A stretch of DNA of 64,000 nucleotides from contig NZ_LMGK01000003.1 of NCBI RefSeq assembly GCF_001427125.1, positions 87,659-151,658 of the forward strand, given 5' to 3'. Positions 46,931 to 56,265 of this stretch are shown here, in pieces. The DNA is from Pseudomonas sp. Root562. Lineage in GTDB: Bacteria > Pseudomonadota > Gammaproteobacteria > Pseudomonadales > Pseudomonadaceae. Numbering within the stretch: position 1 is the first letter of the stretch; every line of letters starts with the position of its first letter. The notes under the pieces are model-generated. The model did no database searches. It had not been told where the DNA came from and saw only the letters and a list, made by a program, of their open reading frames with translations. Made by a program: the position numbers and the translations under genes.

Positions 46931-47331
46931 TCGTACGCAGCAGCGGCACTCATCCGATTCACATCGAGCAGGACGTGGTCCTGGCTCGGCAACTGACACG
47001 CAAGCTGGCCCAGGAATGCGGCATGCGCCTTATCGACCTGACCAAACTGGTGACCGCTGTCAGCGAACTGGCGCGTAACACCATGGTGTACGGCGGAGGC
47101 GGCGACATGGACTGGCAGATCCTCGACGACCAGGCCCGTTGCGGCCTGCGCCTGGTTTTTCGCGATGAAGGCCCCGGCATTCCCGACATCAAGCTGGCAA
47201 TGACCGATGGCTGGACCTCCGGCAGTGGTCTTGGACTGGGCCTGACCGGCGCCAAGCGGCTGGTCAACGAGTTCGAACTCGACACCGCGCCTGGTCAGGG
47301 CACTCGCGTGACGATCACGCGATGGACTTGA
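46927..47331 (+). CDS. rsbT: RsbT-type switch protein kinase
   Basis: A 134-aa GHKL kinase. Nucleotide-binding motifs: N-box SELARNTMVYGGGG (about 46-59), G1 RDEGPGIPDI (about 82-91) and G2 SGLGLGLTGAKRL (about 101-113). RsbT phosphorylates RsbR and RsbS on stress and is released to act on a downstream partner. It is coupled by overlap on both sides (ATGA with rsbS; stop overlaps the next ATG). Confidence 0.92.
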   Translation: MIVRSSGTHPIHIEQDVVLARQLTRKLAQECGMRLIDLTKLVTAVSELARNTMVYGGGGDMDWQILDDQARCGLRLVFRDEGPGIPDIKLAMTDGWTSGSGLGLGLTGAKRLVNEFELDTAPGQGTRVTITRWT

Positions 47332-48338
47332 ATATTGGCGGATCGATGACCCAGGTGCTGGTGATCGAAGACAGCAGTCAGATCGGGCACGCACGGCGCA
47401 CCGCCCAACAACTCGCCGAAAAACATGACTTCGACAGTACCGATGCAGGTCGTGTAGCACTGGTGGCGACCGAGCTTGCCAGCAACATTCTCAAACATGC
47501 CACCCATGGCGAACTGCACCTGCGGGTATTACCCCGCGGGAAGAGTACCGGCATTGAAATGATCGCAATAGACCGCGCCAGAGGCTTTGACCTGCAAGCG
47601 TGCCTGGCCGATGGTTTCTCCACCGGCGGCACTCAGGGCATCGGGCTGGGCGCCGTTTCGCGTCAGACAGAAGTCTTCGACGTGTATGCAGACTCACGCG
47701 GCACCGTGCTGCTGACGCGCTTGTATCCACGCCAGGACAAGACGGCTGATCGCCGCGTCGGCATCAGCCAGCACTCGTTGCACAACGATCCGGCCTGCGG
47801 CGATGTCTGGCACCTGGCCTTCGACGGGCCACGCATCAGCGCGCTGGTGATCGATGGTCTGGGCCATGGCGAAGAAGCCGAACGAGCCGCCCGCGCCGGC
47901 GAAAAAACCTTCGCACTGGCGCCATTTGCTTCGCCGGTACTGGCGCTGCAAGAGATGCATCTGGCCATGGTCGGTACTCGCGGCGGTGCAATGGCCATTG
48001 CGCAGTTCGATGCTGGCAACGATGCGTTGAAATTCGTCGGCATCGGCAATATCGGCGCCTGTCTGATTGCAGCGGACAAGTCTCGCGGACTGGCCTCTCA
48101 TCCCGGCATCGTCGGCGGCCAGTATCGAAAGGCACAAGCCTTTGACTATGCTCAGGTCAACGGACAGTTGCTGATCATGTACAGCGACGGCCTGCAGTCG
48201 CGCTGGAACCTGCAGGATTACCCCGGCCTGGTGCATCGCCATCCCGCCGTGATTGCCGCGATTTTGCACCGCGACTTCTGCCGTGGACGGGACGACGTCA
48301 CGGTATTGGTCATTGCTCTGGAGGCCGCTCATGCCTGA
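47322..48338 (+). CDS. RsbX-like fused ATP-binding / SpoIIE-type serine phosphatase
   Basis: A 338-aa protein. An RsbT/RsbW-like ATPase domain comes first (about 10-130: VALVATELASNILKHATHGE N-box, IDRARGFDL, GTQGIGLGAVSRQ G2), then a PP2C/SpoIIE phosphatase domain (about 145-338: LVIDGLGHGEEAERAARAGEK, IGNIGACLIA, YSDGLQSRW, GRDDVTVLVI) with the Asp residues that bind Mn. In Bacillus RsbX dephosphorylates RsbR/RsbS to reset the stressosome. The extra kinase domain here is shared by Gram-negative versions. ATG at 47322 overlaps rsbT by 10 bases, with an alternative start at 47346. Confidence 0.88.
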   Translation: MDLNIGGSMTQVLVIEDSSQIGHARRTAQQLAEKHDFDSTDAGRVALVATELASNILKHATHGELHLRVLPRGKSTGIEMIAIDRARGFDLQACLADGFSTGGTQGIGLGAVSRQTEVFDVYADSRGTVLLTRLYPRQDKTADRRVGISQHSLHNDPACGDVWHLAFDGPRISALVIDGLGHGEEAERAARAGEKTFALAPFASPVLALQEMHLAMVGTRGGAMAIAQFDAGNDALKFVGIGNIGACLIAADKSRGLASHPGIVGGQYRKAQAFDYAQVNGQLLIMYSDGLQSRWNLQDYPGLVHRHPAVIAAILHRDFCRGRDDVTVLVIALEAAHA

Positions 48339-49206
48339 CGCACCTGCGACTCAGATTGACGAACAAGCAGCACTGATCGCCCAGTTGCAGGGGGAAGCCG
48401 ATGCCCTGCGCGCCGAACTCGATGAAACCAACCAGGGTGTGTTGGCGCTGTACGCGGAACTCGACACCCAGGCCGAACAATTACGCCAGGCCTCGGACTT
48501 GAAAAGTCGCTTTCTGTCGTACATGAGCCATGAGTTTCGCACCCCATTGGGCTCGATCCTGAGCATCGCCAGTCTGTTGACCGATGAGCTTGATGGCCCG
48601 TTGAGCGCCGAGCAACACAAGCAAGTGGCATTCGTCAGCAATTCTGCGCGCGAGCTGAGCGATATGGTCGACGACCTGCTGGATCTGGCGAAGATAGAAG
48701 CCGGGCGCATCACCATATCGCCGGCCTGGTTCGATATGTTCGACCTGTTCGCCGCCCTGCGCGGCATGTTTCGACCGATTGTCGACGCGACCGCCGTGGA
48801 CCTGATATTCGAAGAACCGGTGGGACTGCCGCGCCTGTACACCGATGACAAGAAACTCGCGCAGATCCTGCGCAATTTTATCGCCAATTCGCTGAAATTC
48901 ACCACCCATGGTGAAGTCCGGGTCTCGGCACGCCTTGAAAACAGCTCCCACGTGCGTTTTGCCGTCAGCGACACCGGAATAGGTATCGCTCCGGAGCTAC
49001 ATGGCGCATTGTTCGAAGACTTCTCCCAGGTCGATTCACCGCTGCAAAAGCGCCTGCGCGGAACCGGGCTCGGGCTGTCCCTGTGCAAACGCTTCGCCGG
49101 TTTGCTGGGCGGCGAAGTCGGCGTCCAGAGTACGCCAGGCACGGGCTCGACCTTTTACGTGATCATCCCGCTGGCGATCGCCACGGAGTCCACCGATGAA
49201 ACGTGA
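48331..49206 (+). CDS. Soluble sensor histidine kinase of the stressosome operon
   Basis: A 291-aa kinase from ATG at 48331, overlapping the previous gene by 8 bases. A coiled coil (about 5-55: DEQAALIAQLQGEADALRAELDETNQGVLALYAELDTQAEQL) replaces any sensor or membrane domain. The H-box is LSYMSHEFRTPLGSI (about 66-80) and the HATPase has N-box ILRNFIANSLKFT, DTGIGIAPE and GTGLGLSLCKRF. Without a sensor it presumably takes its signal from the RsbT/SpoIIE output, with the next hybrid kinase as a phosphorelay partner. Confidence 0.9.
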   Translation: MPDAPATQIDEQAALIAQLQGEADALRAELDETNQGVLALYAELDTQAEQLRQASDLKSRFLSYMSHEFRTPLGSILSIASLLTDELDGPLSAEQHKQVAFVSNSARELSDMVDDLLDLAKIEAGRITISPAWFDMFDLFAALRGMFRPIVDATAVDLIFEEPVGLPRLYTDDKKLAQILRNFIANSLKFTTHGEVRVSARLENSSHVRFAVSDTGIGIAPELHGALFEDFSQVDSPLQKRLRGTGLGLSLCKRFAGLLGGEVGVQSTPGTGSTFYVIIPLAIATESTDET

Positions 49207-51139
49207 CCTTCGCTTATTGATTGTCGACGACAATGTCGCCACCCGCTACGCCCTGCGTCGACGCCTTGAGCGTCATGGCTATGAAGTGCTCGAAGCCGGC
49301 ACCGGCAACGAAGGCCTGGAGTTGATCGACAGCGTCAACTTCGATGCATTGATTCTCGACGTCAATCTGCCGGACATGAGCGGGTTCGACATCGTGCGCA
49401 AACTGCGCTCCGACCCCGCGACCGCCTTGCTTCCGGTGATCCACGTATCAGCCGCTTCGATCCAGACCGGGGACATCATCACCGGCCTCGACGCGGGCGC
49501 CGATGCCTACCTGATCCATCCAGTAGACCCGGACGTGCTGCTGGCGACGCTGCGCACCTTGTTGCGGGTGCGCGAAACCGAGAATGCGCTACGCGAAAGC
49601 GAGGCGCGTTTTCGCGAGATCTTCGTCAACGTGTCGGCGCCTATCGCGGTGCTGGATGCCGGGCTGAAGATCCATGAGTGCAACCATGCCTTTGCCCAAC
49701 TGACCGTGGACAACCTCGCGTCCGATACACTTCACGAGTGTTTCGCCGACGATCAGGCCTCGATCATCAACGAACTGCGTCTGCGGCTGTCATACGGCGA
49801 ACGCTGGAAAGGCACCCTGAACATGCGCGTGCAGGGCCAGATCCGTGAAACCGAGTGGCAGATTTCGCCGTATCGCACACCGCAACTGAGCCTGGTGTTT
49901 GTCGAGGATGTCACCGAGCACCGCCACCGCGAACGCTCACATCTGGCACGGCTGGACGACGCCACCACCCAGTTGGCCAAGGAAGTGGCGGAACGCGTGC
50001 GCACCGAGGCGCAGTTGTTGCAGGTGCAAAAAATGGATGCGCTGGGCAAATTGACCGGCGGTATTGCCCACGACTTCAACAACTTGCTCACCGGCATCAT
50101 CACCAGTCTGGAACTGATCCAGAAGCGTGTGGCCGATTCACGCACCGACAAGGTCCAGTTCTACACCGAAGCGGCGTTGAACTCGGCGATGAGTGCAGCT
50201 TCCCTGACCCATCGCCTGCTGGCATTTGCCCGGCAGCAACCGCTCGATACAAGGCCAGTGGACATCAACGAGCACATCCGCTCCCTTGAGGAACTGCTGG
50301 TGCGCACCATCGGCGAACGCATTGCCCTGAAGCTTGAGCTGACGAGCAAAGCGGCGATTGCCCTGGTCGACCCGATCCAGCTGGAAAGTGCCGTCCTCAA
50401 TCTGGTGATCAACGCGCGCGACGCTCTGCCACAGGGTGGCAACATTTGGGTCAATACGTATGCCGCGTATTCCCACGGAGATCCCAACCTCGCCGATGGC
50501 GCTTATGTCGCCTTGTCCGTGCGTGACGACGGCACCGGTATTGACCACAGCGTGATCGACAAGGTGTTCGATCCGTTCTTCACCACCAAACCGCTGGGCC
50601 AGGGGACCGGGCTCGGATTGTCGACCATCTACGGTTTCGCCAGGCAATCCGGTGGCGATGCACACATTCGCAGCGTGGCCCGGCGCGGCACCGAAGTGAC
50701 CATCATGCTGCCGGCCAGCTCCGACCCTACCTCCAATGAAATCCTGCCCACTACCGTCGACCCGCAAGGGGCGGGCGAACACATATTGATCGTCGAAGAC
50801 ACTCCGTCGGTGCGCATGTTCGTCGCCGAGGTTTTGGTGGACGCCGGTTATCGCTGCACGCAGGTCGCCGAGATCGAGGAAGCCCTGGAGCGCTTGCAGA
50901 ATGATCAATCCATTGACTTGTTGCTCACCGACGTCGGCCTGCCACGCATGACCGGTCGGGAGTTGGCCGATGTTGCCCGTGGATGGCGCAGTACCTTGCC
51001 GATCCTGTTCATGACCGGCTACGCCGAAACCGCAATCAACCGCCAGGTGTTCCTCGGTGACGGCATGGACATGCTGATCAAGCCGTTCCAGATCAAGGAA
51101 CTGCTGGACAAGGTGCGGCGTACGATCGACGGCACCTGA
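49196..51139 (+). CDS. Hybrid kinase: receiver - PAS - histidine kinase - receiver
   Basis: A 647-aa protein. The N-terminal receiver (1-122, phospho-acceptor Asp in ALILDVNLPDMSG near 54), a PAS-like domain (about 130-245), the kinase core with H-box LTGGIAHDFNNLLTGI (about 286-301), N-box LNLVINARDALPQGG, VRDDGTGID and GTGLGLSTIYGFARQSGG, and a C-terminal receiver (about 523-640, Asp in LLLTDVGLPRMTG). It overlaps the preceding kinase by 11 bases. It has no output domain such as GGDEF or DNA-binding, so the phosphate must go to another partner, or the first receiver is gated by the preceding kinase. Confidence 0.9.
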   Translation: MKRDLRLLIVDDNVATRYALRRRLERHGYEVLEAGTGNEGLELIDSVNFDALILDVNLPDMSGFDIVRKLRSDPATALLPVIHVSAASIQTGDIITGLDAGADAYLIHPVDPDVLLATLRTLLRVRETENALRESEARFREIFVNVSAPIAVLDAGLKIHECNHAFAQLTVDNLASDTLHECFADDQASIINELRLRLSYGERWKGTLNMRVQGQIRETEWQISPYRTPQLSLVFVEDVTEHRHRERSHLARLDDATTQLAKEVAERVRTEAQLLQVQKMDALGKLTGGIAHDFNNLLTGIITSLELIQKRVADSRTDKVQFYTEAALNSAMSAASLTHRLLAFARQQPLDTRPVDINEHIRSLEELLVRTIGERIALKLELTSKAAIALVDPIQLESAVLNLVINARDALPQGGNIWVNTYAAYSHGDPNLADGAYVALSVRDDGTGIDHSVIDKVFDPFFTTKPLGQGTGLGLSTIYGFARQSGGDAHIRSVARRGTEVTIMLPASSDPTSNEILPTTVDPQGAGEHILIVEDTPSVRMFVAEVLVDAGYRCTQVAEIEEALERLQNDQSIDLLLTDVGLPRMTGRELADVARGWRSTLPILFMTGYAETAINRQVFLGDGMDMLIKPFQIKELLDKVRRTIDGT

Positions 51140-51247
51140 TGACCTTCAAACCCTGTAGGCGATGGGCGTCAACGGTAACGTGCCCTGTCTGAATGATCGT
51201 GGTGTCGGGAGATTTTTCGCCGGCAGGCGGGCTGCCACAGGGATTGA

Positions 51248-53875
51248 TCACAAGGCACGACCCAAAAACGGCGCTGTCCGGCTCTTTTTGTTCTTCGCGA
51301 CTTTCTGCGGCGTCCCTGCCACGACAATCTTGCCGCCCTGATCTCCGGCTCCCGGTCCGATATCGATCACCCAGTCACTCTGCGCGACCACACGCATTTC
51401 ATGTTCGACAACGATCACCGTATGCCCGGCCGTCACCAGGTTGTTCAACTGTTCCAGCAGGCGATCGACGTCCCGCGGGTGCAGGCCGGTGGTCGGTTCA
51501 TCGAGCACGTACAGCGTCGCCCCGCGTTGATTGCGCTGCAACTCGGTGGCCAGTTTGATCCGCTGCGCTTCGCCGCCTGACAGTTCGGTGGCCGGTTGGC
51601 CGAGACGCAGATAACCGAGGCCGATGTCGCGCAGCACTTCCAGTGAGCGTCGAATTGCAGCTTGCTCGGCGAATACCTCCACGGCTTCGTCCACGGTCAA
51701 TTGCAGCACCTGGGCAATATTGCGCCCCTGCCAACTGATCGCCAGCGTCTGCGGGTTGTAGCGCGCACCGTGGCACGTCGGGCAAGGCGCATAGACGCTG
51801 GGCATGAACAGCAACTCAACGCTGACAAAACCTTCGCCTTCACAGGTTGGGCAACGGCCCTTGGCGACGTTGAACGAAAACTGCCCGGCGTCGTAACCCG
51901 CCGCCTGAGCCTCAGGTGTGGCGGCGAAGAGCTTGCGCACGTTGTCGAACAGCCCGGTGTAGGTCGCAAGGTTGGAGCGTGGTGTGCGCCCAATGGGTTT
52001 CTGATCGACTTGCACCAGTCGCTTGATCGAATCCAGGCCTGCGCTGACCTGCCCGCCACTGACTTGCGGCGCGTCGTCTTCCAGGCTCAGTTCTTGCGGA
52101 TCATGGTCGACCGTCGGGCGTCCCAGGTGCGCGCCGACCAGTTCCAGCAGCGCCTGGCTGACCAGACTGGATTTGCCAGACCCTGAGACACCGGTGACCG
52201 CGGTGAAGCAACCCAATGGAAACTCAACACTGAGGTCGTTGAGGTTATTGCGCGTGATGCCCTCCAGGCGCAGCCAGTCGCTGGGCTTGCGGCTGGCTTG
52301 CGATTGGCGGGTTTTGTCGGCGAACAGATACGCACGGGTTTGCGAGTCAGCAACATCGGCCAAGCCGGCCGGCGCGCCGCTGTACAGCACGCGACCGCCA
52401 AGCTCACCCGCGGCCGGGCCAACATCGATCAACCAGTCGGCGCGACGCATGGTTTCCAGATCGTGCTCGACCACAAATAACGTATTACCCGCCGCTTTCA
52501 AGCGTTGCAGCGCCTCGAACAGCGCCTCGCCATCCGCTGGATGCAGGCCCGCAGAGGGCTCATCCAGCACGTAGATCACACCGAACAGTTGTGAGCCCAG
52601 TTGCGTCGCCAGGCGCAAACGCTGCAATTCACCCGAAGACAGCGTCGGCGTACTGCGCTCCAGCGCCAGATAACCCAGGCCCAGGTCGGTCAGGGTGCTG
52701 ACCCGTTCCAGCAGATCCTGGGCGATCCTTTGTGCAGCCAGGCGTTTCTCCACCGACAGGTTTGGCGTGTGGCGCACATTCGGGGCGTTGGCATGGCCGC
52801 TGGCCCCGTGGGCCATGCGTTGTTCCCGGGCCTGGCGGGTCTGGTCGTGAGTCAGCACTTCCCCTGCCTCCTCGCCTTCTTCCAGGTAGTGTTGGGCCGC
52901 CACCGGCTTGAGCACTTCAGCGACTTGCAACAAGGGCATCTGCGACAGTTCGCCGATGTCGTAGCCGGCGAAGGTCACCGACAACGCCTCGCGCTTGAGG
53001 CGTTTGCCGTCACACAAAGGGCAAGGGCTGCCGAGCATGAATTGCGAAACACGCTTCTTCATCAGCGCACTTTGCGAGTGGGTAAACGTGTGCAGGATGT
53101 AGCGCCGCGCGCCGGTGAAGGTGCCCTGGTAACTCGGCTCCATTTTGCGCTTGAGGGCGACCCGGGTTTCTTCCGGCGTAAGCCCGGCATACACCGGCAC
53201 CGTAGGCGTTTCTTCAGTGAAGAGAATCCAGTCGCGCTGTTTTTTCGGCAGCTTGCGCCAGGGAATATCGACGTCATAGCCCATGGTCACCAGAATGTCC
53301 CGCAGGTTCTGGCCCTGCCATGCCAACGGCCAGGACGCCACGGCACGCTGGCGGATGGTCAGGTTCGGGTCCGGCACCATCAGCGCTTCGGTGACTTCAT
53401 AGACCCGGCCCAGCCCATGGCACTCAGGGCAGGCGCCTTGCGGTGTATTCGGGGAAAAGTCTTCGGCATACAGCATCGGTTGCCCCGCCGGGTAGCTGCC
53501 GGCACGGGAATACAACATGCGGATCAGGCTCGACAGTGTCGTTACGCTGCCCACAGAAGAACGTGTACTCGGCGTGCCCCGTTGCTGCTGCAAGGCGACG
53601 GCGGGCGGCAAGCCTTCGATAGAGTCCACGTCGGGCACGCCGACCTGATCGATCAACCGCCGCGCATAAGGCGCCACCGATTCGAAATAGCGCCGTTGCG
53701 CTTCCGCATACAGTGTCGAAAACGCCAGAGATGACTTGCCCGATCCGGACACGCCGGTGAACACGACCAAGGCATCGCGCGGGATATCGACGTCGACGTT
53801 CTTGAGATTGTGTTCCCGGGCGCCGCGCACCCTGACCATGCCGGAGGTTGGGTTGGAGGTGCGCGTTGAAGTCAT
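51248..53875 (-). CDS. UvrA-like excinuclease ATPase paralogue
   Basis: An 875-aa tandem ABC ATPase. First half: Walker [13 protein letters not shown] (about 40-51), zinc-finger cysteines CPECHGLGR and [10 protein letters not shown], and signature [16 protein letters not shown]. Second half: Walker [13 protein letters not shown] (about 557-568), [14 protein letters not shown]...[10 protein letters not shown], signature [16 protein letters not shown] and [15 protein letters not shown]. UvrA finds damaged DNA for nucleotide excision repair. This protein is about 65 aa shorter than canonical UvrA, with different spacing, so it is more likely a UvrA2-type paralogue, a class linked to drug resistance or special lesions. 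It lies next to a hybrid kinase reading in the same direction, 40 bases upstream. Confidence 0.88.
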   Translation of the reverse strand: MTSTRTSNPTSGMVRVRGAREHNLKNVDVDIPRDALVVFTGVSGSGKSSLAFSTLYAEAQRRYFESVAPYARRLIDQVGVPDVDSIEGLPPAVALQQQRGTPSTRSSVGSVTTLSSLIRMLYSRAGSYPAGQPMLYAEDFSPNTPQGACPECHGLGRVYEVTEALMVPDPNLTIRQRAVASWPLAWQGQNLRDILVTMGYDVDIPWRKLPKKQRDWILFTEETPTVPVYAGLTPEETRVALKRKMEPSYQGTFTGARRYILHTFTHSQSALMKKRVSQFMLGSPCPLCDGKRLKREALSVTFAGYDIGELSQMPLLQVAEVLKPVAAQHYLEEGEEAGEVLTHDQTRQAREQRMAHGASGHANAPNVRHTPNLSVEKRLAAQRIAQDLLERVSTLTDLGLGYLALERSTPTLSSGELQRLRLATQLGSQLFGVIYVLDEPSAGLHPADGEALFEALQRLKAAGNTLFVVEHDLETMRRADWLIDVGPAAGELGGRVLYSGAPAGLADVADSQTRAYLFADKTRQSQASRKPSDWLRLEGITRNNLNDLSVEFPLGCFTAVTGVSGSGKSSLVSQALLELVGAHLGRPTVDHDPQELSLEDDAPQVSGGQVSAGLDSIKRLVQVDQKPIGRTPRSNLATYTGLFDNVRKLFAATPEAQAAGYDAGQFSFNVAKGRCPTCEGEGFVSVELLFMPSVYAPCPTCHGARYNPQTLAISWQGRNIAQVLQLTVDEAVEVFAEQAAIRRSLEVLRDIGLGYLRLGQPATELSGGEAQRIKLATELQRNQRGATLYVLDEPTTGLHPRDVDRLLEQLNNLVTAGHTVIVVEHEMRVVAQSDWVIDIGPGAGDQGGKIVVAGTPQKVAKNKKSRTAPFLGRAL

Positions 53876-53915
53876 CGGGTAGCCTTGAAAAGTAAGGTCG
53901 CGAAAAAATGGAGTG

Positions 53916-56027
53916 TCAGCCGTTGAGGACCATGCGAATCATCCGGGTCAACGCATCCGGGCTGTAGGGTTTGCTCAGCAGATGGGTATCGGGGCTGAGC
54001 TGGTGATTACGCGAGATGATGTCACGGGTATGCCCCGAGGTGAACAGCACGGCCACCGGAGGATTTTGCACCTTGGCCCAGGCGGCCAGGTCCGAGCTCT
54101 TGATCAGGCCAGGCATGACCACATCAGTGAAAATCAGGTCAACCGATACCCCTTCCAACAGCATTTGCATGGCGACATCGGCGTTCGCGGCGGTCAGCAC
54201 CTCATAGCCCTCCTCTCGCAGCAACTCCACCGACGAAGCACGCACCGCGTCGTTGTCCTCCACCACCAGCACCCGCTCGTGTCCGCCACGCTGCTGCACG
54301 TCCGGCGTGCTGCTTTCGCCGTCCATCGGACGCAGGCTGCGCGGAAAATAAAGGGCCACCCGCGTGCCCTGGCCGACGACGCTGGACATCTCGATGTGGC
54401 CGCCACTCTGCTTGACGAAACCGAACACCATGCTCAGCCCCAACCCCGTTCCCTGTCCATCGGGCTTGGTGGTGAAAAACGGTTCAAATGCCTGGGCGAG
54501 CACCTGCGGCGCCATGCCGCCCCCGGTGTCGGCCACGCTGACTTGTACATAGTCACCGGGCACGATGCCTTTGCCGGTACAGAACTCATGGTCCAGGCGA
54601 ATGTTGTCGGCGCTCAACTCGATCGTCCCCTCGCCTTTCATTGCGTCGCGGGCATTGATCACCAGGTTGAGAATGGCGTTTTCCAACTGATTGCGGTCGA
54701 CAAAAACCCGCCAGGGCTCAGCGGGCGCGGTCATATGCACCAGGATGGTTTCGCCCAACGCACGCTGCAACAATTCGCCGAGGCCGTCAAAAATCTGCTG
54801 CGGCGTACAAATCGCCGGGGAAAGCGGTTGACGACGGGCGAAGGCCAACAGCTGCGAAGACAATTTTGCACCGCGCTCGACAGCGGCAAGCGAGGAATTG
54901 ACCCGACGTTGCACGTTGACGTTGTCCGGTTCGTGGCGCGCCAGTAAATGCAGGTTGCCGGCGATCACCTGCAACAGGTTATTGAAGTCGTGGGCCACGC
55001 CACCGGTGAGACCGCCAATGGCTTCGAGCTTCTGCGACTGGCGCAACTGCTCCTCCGCCACCAGCCGCGCTTCGACTTCATAGGCCACGCGCTGCTCCAG
55101 ATCCCGGGTGAACTTGAGCAAGGATTCTTCGGCGATCTTGCGTTCGTGAATGTCGATCAGCACACCGGGAAAACGCAAGGGCTGATCCTGTTCATCGAAC
55201 TCGCAACAACCGCTGGCCAACACCCACAGGAAACTGCCGTCAGGACGCAACACCCGGTATTCGGCGTTGAAAGGCGAGCCGGTCTGCATCGATTGTTTGA
55301 CTTGTTCCTGAACCCAGGCGAGATCGTCGGGATGGATGCGCGCTTCGGCAATTTCCTGCGGCAGGTTGTCCAGGCTCTGCCCGGCAGGATAGGAAAAGGT
55401 GCGGGCAAAGCGATCATCGCCACTCAACACGTTGGACTTGATGTCCCAGACAAATGAGCCGAGCAAGGCTCCGGCATTGAGTGCCAGACGTACCCGTTCG
55501 TTGTCGGCGCGATAGGCATTTTCCGCGGCTTGGCGCAGACGCTCGGAAATCACCAACTCGGTGGTTTCCACCACCATGGCCATGACCCCGCCGGGGTAAC
55601 CGTCATCGTTGGCGACCGGGCTGTAATAGAGATCCAGCCAGACGTCTTCCGGCACACCGTCGCGCAGCAATACCAGTTCCTTGTTGCGATAGGACAAGGT
55701 GCCGCCCGCCAGGCAGGTATCGACCACGTGCCGATTGAATTCGGCAACTTCCGGCCAGCCCAGCTCAACCGGTGACCCCAACAGATACGGATGACGCCCG
55801 CCGGCAAACTGCGAATAGGCGTCGTTGTAGATCATGTAGCCTGGCCGGCCCCAGAGCATCACCATCGGCAACGGCGAAGCAAGCATCAACTGCACCGTGC
55901 CGCTCAGGCTTTTGGACCAGTTTTCGATCGCGCCCAACTCGGTCCCGCTCCAGTCGAACGTACGAATGCGCTCGGCCATTTCGCCGTTCCAGCCAGAACA
56001 CCCATGGCTATCTTCTAGAAATTGCAT
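53916..56027 (-). CDS. PAS-containing hybrid histidine kinase with C-terminal receiver
   Basis: A 703-aa soluble kinase. Two PAS-like regions (about 25-165: GAIENWSKSLSGTVQLMLASPLPMVMLWG..., and 185-315: LNAGALLGSFVWDIKSN... RVLRPDGSFLWVLASG with a PAC end) precede a short coiled coil, the H-box LTGGVAHDFNNLLQVIAGN (about 350-368), N-box LNLVINARDAMKGEG, DTGGGM, GTGLGLSMVFGFVKQSGGH, and a receiver (about 585-700) with the acceptor Asp in LIFTDVVMPGL. Lack of membrane segments suggests cytoplasmic sensing. Its kinase core closely resembles the hybrid kinase at 49196-51139. The cognate partner is not in view. Confidence 0.9.
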   Translation of the reverse strand: MQFLEDSHGCSGWNGEMAERIRTFDWSGTELGAIENWSKSLSGTVQLMLASPLPMVMLWGRPGYMIYNDAYSQFAGGRHPYLLGSPVELGWPEVAEFNRHVVDTCLAGGTLSYRNKELVLLRDGVPEDVWLDLYYSPVANDDGYPGGVMAMVVETTELVISERLRQAAENAYRADNERVRLALNAGALLGSFVWDIKSNVLSGDDRFARTFSYPAGQSLDNLPQEIAEARIHPDDLAWVQEQVKQSMQTGSPFNAEYRVLRPDGSFLWVLASGCCEFDEQDQPLRFPGVLIDIHERKIAEESLLKFTRDLEQRVAYEVEARLVAEEQLRQSQKLEAIGGLTGGVAHDFNNLLQVIAGNLHLLARHEPDNVNVQRRVNSSLAAVERGAKLSSQLLAFARRQPLSPAICTPQQIFDGLGELLQRALGETILVHMTAPAEPWRVFVDRNQLENAILNLVINARDAMKGEGTIELSADNIRLDHEFCTGKGIVPGDYVQVSVADTGGGMAPQVLAQAFEPFFTTKPDGQGTGLGLSMVFGFVKQSGGHIEMSSVVGQGTRVALYFPRSLRPMDGESSTPDVQQRGGHERVLVVEDNDAVRASSVELLREEGYEVLTAANADVAMQMLLEGVSVDLIFTDVVMPGLIKSSDLAAWAKVQNPPVAVLFTSGHTRDIISRNHQLSPDTHLLSKPYSPDALTRMIRMVLNG

Positions 56028-56148
56028 AGGCTGACTCTACGCCCCGGTTACTGCACCCGATTGTTTCGAGCATCGTGCGCGCCATTCGTTTCATAGAGGT
56101 ATAGCTGATTCTCACGGGCCAACCTCCGGCCCGCAAACGCCTCAATCC

Positions 56149-56249
56149 CTGTAGGAGCCAGCCTGCTGGCGAAAAATCTCAAGACACTGCGATCAATCAG
56201 TCAGGGAACGTTATCGTTGACGTCCATCGCGAGCAGGCTCGCTCCTGCA
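56149..56249. repeat. REPIN-like inverted repeat
   Basis: CTGTAGGAGCCAGCCTGCTG.. (from 56149) and ATCGCGAGCAGGCTCGCTCC.. (to 56249) are inverted copies with a few mismatches around about 50 bases. It lies between the hybrid kinase start and the 3' end of the GntR gene. Confidence 0.8.
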
Positions 56250-56265
56250 TCGATCTGCGTTGAAT

